Position numbers and translations under genes: made by a program. Below are positions 7,403 to 14,400 of a stretch of 64,000 bases of DNA, piece after piece; positions within the stretch are counted from its first letter, which is position 1, and each line of letters starts with the position of its first letter. This DNA comes from Pectobacterium parmentieri. Lineage in GTDB: Bacteria; Pseudomonadota; Gammaproteobacteria; Enterobacterales; Enterobacteriaceae. The notes beneath the pieces were generated by a model. It had not been told where the DNA came from, searched no databases, and saw only the letters and a program-made list of their open reading frames with translations. The stretch covers positions 3,658,001-3,722,000 of the forward strand of contig NZ_CP015749.1 of NCBI RefSeq assembly GCF_001742145.1, written 5' to 3'.

Positions 7403-7775
7403 TACCCCCCCCAAGATTAATTTCGATAAAGGAATCATAGTGATCGTAGCTGTAATATGCTTGTCCAGTTTTTTTATCAACAACAATACGTCTGGTCCCT
7501 CGGTTACCTACCCCAGGCGTTTTTACTGTCCATTCTTGGTAAGGACCACTACCTGTATCGAGTCGTTGACTATTAGGAGATATACGATAATTATTTTCAA
7601 AATTTATACCATCTCTAGCATAGGCCGGACGGTTTAATTTTATATTGTCTATTGTGTTCTGTATTTCTCTCATTTCTTTCGGAGCCATATCATGCCTCCA
7701 CTTATCTTTAATAGCAGCATGAGCCTGCTTAGGATTTTTGGCTGAATGAGTACATTCGAGTCCCAGCGGATCCAC
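7362..7775 (-). CDS. Orphan Rhs toxin tail: barnase-like guanine-specific RNase (copy 1)
   Basis: From MDPLGLECTHS, the last residues of the Rhs boundary, the frame enters a microbial RNase (N1/T1/barnase) domain. Diagnostic blocks are INFENNYRISPNSQRL, YQEWTVKTPG, GTRRIVVDKKTGQAYYS and the terminal DHYDSFIEI. These correspond to barnase's catalytic Glu, Arg and His region (YREW, R-IL, DHY-TFTKI). The domain is complete, but the shell upstream is lost to a frameshift near 7826. The frame ends in VKKIVYRFFLY because it overruns into the barstar gene in another frame. It would kill by cutting cytosolic RNA. Expression as a free toxin is uncertain. Confidence 0.75.
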   Translation of the reverse strand: MDPLGLECTHSAKNPKQAHAAIKDKWRHDMAPKEMREIQNTIDNIKLNRPAYARDGINFENNYRISPNSQRLDTGSGPYQEWTVKTPGVGNRGTRRIVVDKKTGQAYYSYDHYDSFIEINLGGGNEVKKIVYRFFLY

Positions 7776-7921
7776 CCACCCCAGCGGGTTCGCTGCATAC
7801 TGATAAAAATTCAGCCCCCCGCCAGCCCTATCGGGTCCTGCGTCGTGAAGCGGCCTACCGTGGGGTCGTAATAGCGGAACAGGTTGTAGTGTAACCCCGT
7901 TTCCTCATCCGTGTATTGTCC
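7776..7921 (-). pseudogene. Rhs core end fragment
   Basis: The minus strand encodes [20 protein letters not shown] then [10 protein letters not shown], almost the same as the intact gene near 11.8 kb. A missing base in the G-rich GLAGGLN segment (about 7826) shifts the frame and creates a TGA, cutting the core off from the barnase domain downstream. To the left of 7921 the sequence switches to AT-rich non-rhs DNA. Confidence 0.65.
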
Positions 7922-7956
7922 TTAATATTATCAATATGATATATCTCAATGCCTTT

Positions 7957-8289
7957 TCATCTCATTAATTTATATTCTAGGTAGTCATACAATTTATCCG
8001 CCAAATAGCAAGCATGCTCAGCTTTAACTATAAAATTAAAAAAATAATATTGGGTTTCTAAGTTTTCTATTATTTGATCGCTAATAATAAAAAAACTCAA
8101 ATATGTGGAATACATGTTTTTTATGTCATTGGATAATAATTCCAAATCGATATTATAATTACTTACATCATAAAAAATATTAACATACTCCTTGTTTACA
8201 TTACTTAACTCTATATAGGGGGCGCGATTTTTTTCACAGTTAAGCCAGTGATCATTTTTTTCTTTTTTATTTTTATAAGTAAATTTCAT
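7957..8289 (-). CDS. Candidate orphan immunity protein
   Basis: This intact 110-residue AT-rich protein opens MKFTYKNKKEKNDHWLNCEK and ends YDYLEYKLMR, with aromatic-rich middle sequence and no clear membrane segment or known family. A toxin-like remnant ends three bases upstream on the same strand (8292), the usual immunity position. No Rhs boundary remains in front of that remnant. Function is inferred from context. Confidence 0.45.
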   Translation of the reverse strand: MKFTYKNKKEKNDHWLNCEKNRAPYIELSNVNKEYVNIFYDVSNYNIDLELLSNDIKNMYSTYLSFFIISDQIIENLETQYYFFNFIVKAEHACYLADKLYDYLEYKLMR

Positions 8290-8291
8290 AA

Positions 8292-8495
8292 TTAATCCTT
8301 TATCTTGAAATCAGTAACGTGTGTCATTCTACCCGTCTTATCTATTTTAGCCATATAATGTATATTTATATCATTGATTTTTTTCCATCTTAGACCATCC
8401 TTTCCCTTTAAAATGTGGATCGCCGATTTGTTCTGGTGTTATTGTGAAAGTTGCGGAGGGATTCCCGACTATTATTTCTGACGAAAAAACATAAA
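8292..8495 (-). pseudogene. Frameshifted toxin remnant
   Basis: One frame reads NPSATFTITPEQIGDPHFKG and KGWSKMEKNQ before a stop; the next continues as INDINIHYMAKIDKTGRMTH to DFKIKD, ending at 8292. A slip in the A run near 8385 explains both. The remnant resembles the distal end of a polymorphic toxin of unknown family. Its shell junction is lost. Confidence 0.4.
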
Positions 8496-8540
8496 ATCAA
8501 TGTATTTAATTCTGATGGACTATAGATAAAAAACCGGAAG

Positions 8541-8571
8541 ATTAATAATAACCCTCCGGGTTATTATTAAT
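8541..8571. terminator. Perfect 14-bp palindrome, probable terminator
   Basis: ATTAATAATAACCC (8541-8554) pairs perfectly with GGGTTATTATTAAT (8558-8571) around a 3-base loop. It sits in the 3' end of the second barstar gene, where other units have the CCGGAAG hairpin; a leftover CCGGAAG is visible just to the left at 8534-8540. It probably replaced or evolved from that terminator. Confidence 0.5.
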
Positions 8572-8896
8572 TTAACAGCAGGACTATTGACGATTTCTGA
8601 TTTTTCTCCCTACATTTCAAACTAACATTCTCAATAGCAATCATCAGCAACTCTTTTATTTCATCCGGTGCGGATGAAAAATAATTCAACTCCATCAATA
8701 AATATTCAGAGGTCGTTATGTGAATTTTTGTCATCTCATCATGTGGATAGCGAAGACTAAATAAACAATCTATTAGTGCATTAACATTCCTACCAAAAAA
8801 GCCAGGAAACCCAAATAGATTAGATAGCTCAGTATAAAATTGATCTACTGTTTTTATGTGTGAAAAATCAATCTGAACTGTTTTCCCTATTTTCAT
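8567..8896 (-). CDS. Barstar-family immunity protein (copy 2)
   Basis: This 109-residue barstar homologue opens MKIGKTVQIDFSHIKTVDQF and carries the signature GFPGFFGRNVNALIDCLFSL. It is clearly paralogous to the product at 7076-7402 but diverged, as expected for barstars matched to different barnases. I chose the ATG at 8896 because GGAGG lies nine bases upstream; the toxin stop and this start overlap as TGATG, indicating translational coupling. The partner toxin gene is frameshifted, so this may persist as protection against sibling toxins. Confidence 0.78.
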   Translation of the reverse strand: MKIGKTVQIDFSHIKTVDQFYTELSNLFGFPGFFGRNVNALIDCLFSLRYPHDEMTKIHITTSEYLLMELNYFSSAPDEIKELLMIAIENVSLKCREKNQKSSIVLLLN

Positions 8897-9272
8897 CAAT
8901 TCCATCCTCCAGTATTTATCTCAATAAATGAGTCATAGTGATCGTGACTGTAATAAGCCTTTCCAGTTTTAGTATCAACAACTATACGCCTTGCACCATT
9001 ACCACCAAGGTCTGGAGTTTTTACAGTCCACTCTTTATATGGCCCACTTCCGGTATCAAGCCTCTGACTATTCGGATTGCTTTTTTGTAGAAATTATCAA
9101 AAGTTGTTCCATCATTTGAGTAATGAGGTTTATTCAATTTAATTCTATCAACAGTATTCTGGAGTTCACGCATATCTCTTTTAGACATAGATTGCCCCCA
9201 CTTATCTTTAATGGCAGCATGAGCCTGCTTAGGATTTTTGGCTGAATGAGTACATTTGAGTCCCAGTGGCTC
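8896..9272 (-). pseudogene. Frameshifted barnase-like Rhs toxin tail (copy 2)
   Basis: The N-terminal half reads CTHSAKNPKQAHAAIKDKWG and TTFDNFYKKA, closely matching copy 1. After an A6 run (9081-9086 on the plus strand as T6) the frame goes wrong; adding one base restores NPNSQRLDTGSGPYKEWTV, then GARRIVVDTKTGKAYYSHDH and YDSFIEINTGGWN ending at 8896. So a one-base loss in a homopolymer separates the two halves. The IS at 9273 cuts off the Rhs boundary (PLGLKC remains). Low-level slippage could still yield the active RNase half. The DNA of its 5' part is nearly identical to copy 1 at a 1500-base offset. Confidence 0.7.
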
Positions 9273-9288
9273 TGTAAGCACACCTGTT

Positions 9289-10173
9289 TTAGTTCCACAC
9301 ACTTTTTGAGATTTCCGGATTTTCAGCCATCAGCCGGTACTCTTCCGGCGTCAGGTTATTCAGGGATTCATGAGGCCGCTCGCTGTTGTATTCCGTCAGC
9401 CAGCGTTCTGTGATTTCCCTCGCTTCATTCAGGGTTCTGAACAGATAAAAATCCAGTATCTCTGTCCGGTACGTTCGGTTAAAACGTTCGATGAAGGCAT
9501 TTTGCGTTGGTTTTCCCGGTTTGATAAATTCCAGCATCACGCCATGCTCTTCAGCCCACTGTGCCAAAGTCAGCGAGATTAGCTCCGGGCCATTGTCCAT
9601 CCGCAGTTTCAGCGGATAACCACGGTTTGCCACGATCCTGTCCAGTACTCTGACCACCCGCTGCGCCGGGATATTCAGATCGATTTCTATTGCGAGAGCC
9701 TCGCGGTTAAAGTCATCCACCACATTGAAGGTCCGAAAGCGTCTGCCGCAGACCAGCGCATCATGCATAAAATCTATCGACCAGCTCTGGTTCAGTGCTT
9801 CCGGCGTCGCCAGCGGAGTCGGATTGCGCACCGGCAGACGTTGCTTTCCCTTACGGCGAAAATTCAGTTTCAGCAGGCAGTAAATGCGATGAACGCGTTT
9901 ATGATTCCAGGCATTGCCTTGCCTGCGCAGCACCTGAAACAGCTTCTTAAAACCGTAACGGGGATAGCGTTCAGCCACCTCCGCCAGAGCCTGGATCACC
10001 GGTTCATCACGACAGGTGTCCGGCTGATAAAAATACACCGTCCTGCTCAGCGACAATGTCCTGCATGCCTGGCGTATGCTCATCGCAAACTGCGCGGTCA
10101 GGTAACTGACGAGCTCACGCTTTATCGCTGGTTTTAAAGCTTTTTTTCGATGACATCTTTCAGAGCACGACAC
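9289..10173 (-). CDS. IS3-family transposase OrfB
   Basis: This 294-residue DDE integrase-type transposase catalyses IS excision and insertion. Visible are the N-terminal HTH_21-like region (YPRYGFKKLFQVLRRQG), the first Asp in NQSWSIDFMHDAL, the second in RMDNGPELIS and the Glu in FIERFNRTYRTEILD, giving the DDE triad with the IS3 YNxxRPHxSL ending (EYNSERPHESLNNLTPEEYR). It overlaps orfA by 40 bases and is probably made as an OrfAB fusion by frameshifting, so its own N-terminus is not a true start. Confidence 0.9.
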   Translation of the reverse strand: MSCSERCHRKKALKPAIKRELVSYLTAQFAMSIRQACRTLSLSRTVYFYQPDTCRDEPVIQALAEVAERYPRYGFKKLFQVLRRQGNAWNHKRVHRIYCLLKLNFRRKGKQRLPVRNPTPLATPEALNQSWSIDFMHDALVCGRRFRTFNVVDDFNREALAIEIDLNIPAQRVVRVLDRIVANRGYPLKLRMDNGPELISLTLAQWAEEHGVMLEFIKPGKPTQNAFIERFNRTYRTEILDFYLFRTLNEAREITERWLTEYNSERPHESLNNLTPEEYRLMAENPEISKSVWN

Positions 10174-10400
10174 TCGAGACTCAGATCGGCAAACATCTGT
10201 TTCAGACGACGATTTTCATCCTCCAGATCTTTCATCTTTTTGATATCAGAAGCTTCCATACCACCAAACTTCGCTTTCCAGTTGTAATAGCTGGCTTCGG
10301 AAATGCCGGCTTCGCGGCAGACATCCTTGACGGTACGTCCAGCTTCGACGGACTTCAGAACGGCGATGATCTGGTGCTCAGTGAATCGGGCTTTACGCAT
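10134..10400 (-). CDS. IS3-family transposase OrfA
   Basis: An 88-residue DNA-binding subunit. It opens MRKARFTEHQIIAVLKSVEA with the HTH segment VKDVCREAGISEASYYNWKA, followed by a leucine-zipper-like helix (DLEDENRRLKQMFADL). I chose the ATG at 10400, where family similarity starts; an in-frame ATG lies 21 bases upstream. A run of seven A followed by G near the 3' end (10140-10147) is the expected -1 frameshift site, joining it to OrfB. Confidence 0.88.
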   Translation of the reverse strand: MRKARFTEHQIIAVLKSVEAGRTVKDVCREAGISEASYYNWKAKFGGMEASDIKKMKDLEDENRRLKQMFADLSLECRALKDVIEKKL

Positions 10401-10479
10401 GACGATCTCCTCAAGTGACATAATCAGTATGTCGGAAGATCTCTAAAAGTGAATGGGCCGTTTTGCAGGGATACTTACA

Positions 10480-10855
10480 GCCGTGGCGCAGTCCTTCACT
10501 GTCCTGCGTCTGTCCATTGACGGCACCGAAGCTGCCGTAATCTCCGCTCCAGCGGACCGCACCTTCCGCATCCGTCATCTCCAGCGGCGCCCCGTCCAGC
10601 TCGGTATTGAACCAGCGGATATCACCGTCAGGCGCGCCCGGTTGTTGTGTGATACGTGCTAACGGCGACCACCAGATAGTCGGGTCATAAAGGTAGCTTT
10701 CTGTCCGGTCAGCCTGTCTGGCCTGCAACAGCCGAAAGCCTTCCCACAGGAAACGCGTCTCTTCCTGTTTCCCGCTGTCACCCCAGGTGACCGTTTTACG
10801 GGTGCGTCTGCCCAGCGCATCATAGCCATAGCGGGCCACAAACTCGCCCTGTGGC
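10480..10855 (-). repeat. Duplicated Rhs core segment
   Basis: These 376 bases are nearly identical to 11931-12306 inside the complete rhs gene (offset 1451), with scattered substitutions. Encoded blocks include YGYDALGRRTRKTVTWGD, YLYDPTIWWSPLARITQQPG and VRWSGDYGSFGAVNG. The left edge is the IS end, the right edge a symE tail. Recombination between the two copies would delete the current toxin/immunity pair of the complete gene. Confidence 0.85.
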
Positions 10856-10978
10856 GCTGCCGTCCGCCAACAACCTTAAGGGCCGCTGGCTGGAAGAATC
10901 GAGGTTTATGACGGGGTGCCCATCACTATTACCGTGAAGCGTGGGAGGTTGGTGATTGAGACTGAGATTAATCTCTGA
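10856..10978 (+). pseudogene. symE-like 3' remnant (copy 5)
   Basis: Reads LPSANNLKGRWLEESRFMTG, then a missing base shifts the frame; restored, it continues MPITI-like through VKRGRLVIETEINL to TGA at 10976-10978. The upstream edge joins opposite-strand rhs core at 10855/10856. It is followed by the shared terminator and the immunity gene of the complete rhs. Confidence 0.6.
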
Positions 10979-11011
10979 CGCCGCACACGATAAACAGCAG
11001 ATAAAATAAAG

Positions 11012-11039
11012 CCGGAAGGATCTTGGAGATCGCTTCCGG
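11012..11039. terminator. Shared symE/immunity bidirectional terminator
   Basis: CCGGAAG (11012-11018) pairs with CTTCCGG (11033-11039), flanked by AAAATAAAG and TTATTC. It is the likely end of the hcp-vgrG-eagR-rhs-immunity transcript on the minus strand. Confidence 0.65.
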
Positions 11040-11068
11040 TTATTCTCAAGGGTATTTTTCTATAAGAT

Positions 11069-11425
11069 CTAACTAATATTCGAGATTTCCCTCAATATTT
11101 TTATTGTTATGGCATATGATTCTTCTATGGAGTCATTGATTCCAAGTAAATCATTAACACTATGCTTTTCATAATATATATTCCCATGAGAATCTGAGAC
11201 ATCTATGCTATAAGATATACTATCTTTAGAACGTACCTCAATAACAACCTCATCACAATCTTCATCTAAAACACACTCTTTCTTAATTAAAATACTAAAA
11301 TAGAAAGCAGAGTGTGAACCAACAATTTTTACTTCAATTGATGAGGATTGAATAGCATTAAAATCATATCGATCTCTTAATGAATTAATTTTATTGAAAA
11401 TTAAGTTGTTCATTTTATTATCCAC
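11069..11425 (-). CDS. Immunity protein for the complete PAAR-Rhs effector
   Basis: This 118-residue AT-rich cytosolic protein opens MDNKMNNLIFNKINSLRDRY, has no signal or membrane segment and its family is not recognised. Its start overlaps the rhs stop by 8 bases, so it is translationally coupled to the effector it must neutralise. It contains a run of acidic residues (KKECVLDEDCDEVVIEV) that may face a basic toxin surface. The function follows from the near-universal toxin-then-immunity order in rhs loci, and it is the best-supported immunity call among the unrecognised ones here. Confidence 0.7.
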   Translation of the reverse strand: MDNKMNNLIFNKINSLRDRYDFNAIQSSSIEVKIVGSHSAFYFSILIKKECVLDEDCDEVVIEVRSKDSISYSIDVSDSHGNIYYEKHSVNDLLGINDSIEESYAITIKILREISNIS

Positions 11426-14400
11426 ATGATTTCTTTACAGTCTTTGTATAAGAAGACGATTTCTCGGTTCCTCTGGTATCAGCCCATTCTCTCAATCTAG
11501 ACATATCTGGATCATTACTTGGCCTGACAGAAGCATGATTTTTACCATCTTTAACTACATCTAATCCGCCATCATTTAGCGTTTTCACATCAAGAGTTTG
11601 ATATTTACCATTAGAAGGTTTCTCGATAGTTGTAGATAGTCCTGTCGTTGTATCTTTTCCTGGTCGAGGGGTCAAATTTGAGTCGGTTCCACTTCCCATA
11701 CGATAGACAACACCATCGGTTAATATTTTGGCCAACCCCAGCGGATCCACCCACCCCAGCGGATTCGGCGCATAAGCATAAAGATTCAGCCCTCCCGCCA
11801 GGCCTATCGGGTCCTGTGTCGTGAAGCGGCCTACGGTGGGGTCGTAATAGCGGAACAGGTTGTAGTGTAACCCCGTTTCCTCATCCGCGTATTGTCCGGC
11901 ATAGCGTAGCGACTGGGATTCTACCGGCTTGCCGTGGCGCAGTCCTTCACTGTCCTGCGTCTGTCCATTGATGGCACCGAAGCTGCCGTAATCTCCACTC
12001 CAGCGGACCGCACCTTCCGCATCCGTCATCTCCAGCGGCGCGCCGTTCAGCTCGGTATTGAACCAGCGGATATCACCGTCAGGCGCGCCCGGTTGCTGTG
12101 TGATACGTGCTAACGGCGACCACCAGATAGTCGGGTCATAAAGGTAGGTTTCTGTCCGGTCAGCCTGTCTGGCCTGCAACAGCCGAAAACCTTCCCACAG
12201 GAAACGCGTCTCTTCCTGTTTCCCGCTGTCACCCCAGGTGACCGTTTTACGGGTGCGTCTGCCCAGCGCATCATAGCCATAGCGGGCCACAAACTCGCCC
12301 TGTGGCCCCCGGCCCCGGGCTTCAACCAGACGGTTGTCCGCATCATACTGGTAAAACTGCTCCGTTGTGCCTTCACGCCGCCGTATCAGGTTGCCCTGGC
12401 CGTCATACTGGTTCCACAGATGACGCCAGTTCAGCAGGCGGTTGTCGGAGAGTGGGCGGGCAGACGGTGAATAAGCGCTATCCTGCAGATTGTCAGCCGC
12501 ATCATAGCCATATGCCCGATGATGCACCTGCCAGTGCACGTCAATCCGTTTCAGCAGGCGACCTTCTGCATCGTAATCATACTGCACGTCACCCCGCAGG
12601 CTGTCCCTGACTGAAGCGAGTTCGCCGGAAGCCGTGTAGCGTAACGCCCGCGAGAGAAGTTGCTGCTCCGGCTCCGCGACATCCCAGAGACCGCTGCGCT
12701 GCGAGGTCAGGCGACCGAGGCTGTCATACGCCCGTTGCTGCGTGCGGCGGCCCTGAGTACGGCTGATTTCCCGGTGCAACCGGTCACGGGTAAACTCGCT
12801 GACCACCTGATGGTTGAATTTTACCGCGCTGACGTGGCCGGAGCCGTAGCGCAACCAGCGCAGCGTGTCACCATCCGGTAGCGACAGGGCACTCACGTTG
12901 CCCAGTGCATCCCGGGTATAGCCGATGTCGCCTTCACTGCCGTGTTCGCCTGACAGGTCGCCCGCTGCGTCATAGGTCAGCCTGACCTCATCGGCGGTGA
13001 GACCCAGCGCGAGGCCTTCCCCGGTTGGTTCACGCTTCAGGGAAAGCAGTTGCCCTCTGTTGTTGTGCTGGTAGTGGAACACGGCGTGGGCATGTTCACG
13101 ACGCACCAGTTGCCCGGCCGCATCGTGCTGATAAATGTGTGAGATAGCTTCGTCATTCGCGGCATGACCGCGCTGCGACCGCTGGCACAGGTGACCGGCG
13201 GCGTCGTAGTGGAAAGTCAGCTCGACGCCATCCACGCGCTGCTCGTTAACCAGTCGGCCGACGGCATCATAGCCAAACTGGTACGCTGCGCCGTTGCCGT
13301 TCTCCAGCCGTAACAGCAACCCGCGAGCGTCATAGTGCCAGCGCGTTGTCCGGCGAAGACGGTCCGTTACACTGACGGGCTGGCCGAGGACGTTATAGTG
13401 CCAGCGGACTTCGCTGTTCTGTGCGTCACGCCAGGCCTGCAACTGACCCCGGGCATTCCAGCGCAGTGTTTCCCGGCGACCATCCGGGTAGATAACGCTT
13501 GTCAGGTGCCCGCAGGCATCCCATTCCCGGCGGGTGGTGTGACCTTCGGCATCAACAGATGCCAGCAACTGCCCGTCATGGTCATACTCAAAGGTGCTGC
13601 ACTGCCCGGAACAGTCGGTACGTGCCGTAAGCAGCCCCTGTCGGTTCCAGACCAGCGTGACGGTGCCGCCCAGTGCGTCGGTGATGCTGTCCGGCAAACT
13701 TTCCTGTGCCGTGGGGTACTGGTAGCGAGTTGAGTTACCCCGTGCGTCAATTTCCTCAACCAGACGATTGAGGTCGTCATACTGCATTTGCTCGCGGCTG
13801 CCGTCGGGATACGTGACCAGCGTAATGTGACCCGTCAGCCGATACCACTGGTAGCAAGTTTCCCGACCCAGCGGATCGGTCTCGCTGAGTAAACGACCAT
13901 AATCGTCCCAGGTCGTTTTGCGGCTCGCCCCACCGGGCATGATGACGTCACACAGTTCGCCATCGGCATAACTCAGAGTGGTCTCACGGCCGTCGTAATC
14001 GGTAAAGTGAGTGACGTGACCTTCGTCGTCAAGTAACCACTGCGCGATGAGACCATCCTCTCGGCGGGCGGTTCGCCGTTGTCCGGCGAAATCATACTCC
14101 AGCGTAAGCTGCTCACCCGCGCTGTTGCGGTAGGCCACCACACGCGGTAAATCGGCAATCTCCTGCCACTGATATTCGCTGAGTAGGCCGCTCGCCTCTT
14201 CATGGCTGGCCATCAGCCCGTCATCGTGCCAAGTAAAACGACGGCGCACGCTACCGCCCCGCCCGGTGACGGTAATCAACTGCCTTTGCGCATTGTAGGT
14301 ATAGTGCACCAGACAGGTCGATTCATCCAGCCAGACACTGTCCAGTCGCCCGTCACGATACCGGCAGGTGAGGTGCCGTCCGGCGCTATCCGTTAGCGCC

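Larger units (their letters stand above)
9273..10479 (-). mobile_element. IS3-family insertion sequence (IS1222/ISEhe3-like)
   Basis: The element is about 1207 bp and bounded by imperfect inverted ends beginning TGTAAG (TGTAAGCACACCTG at 9273; TGTAAGTATCCCTG reading inward from 10479). It carries orfA and orfB overlapping with a slippery A7G, typical of IS3-family elements making OrfAB by -1 frameshifting. I see no target duplication: the left flank is the barnase copy 2 boundary and the right flank is rhs core about 190 bases further upstream in the gene. Insertion therefore came with, or was followed by, a deletion. Both reading frames look intact, so it may be active. Confidence 0.8.

Noticed and set aside
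1..9000. CRISPR array or other short tandem repeats in the AT-rich island
   Set aside because: Repeated units are gene-sized pieces of rhs, symE, barnase and terminators, not regularly spaced short repeats.
9289..10421. Tn or integron origin of the toxin cassettes
   Set aside because: Only one IS3-family element is present, cassette edges do not coincide with its ends except at one junction, and no attC-like sites are seen.
1..11000. Prophage
   Set aside because: No integrase, capsid, tail or packaging genes; hcp and vgrG are T6SS homologues of phage parts.
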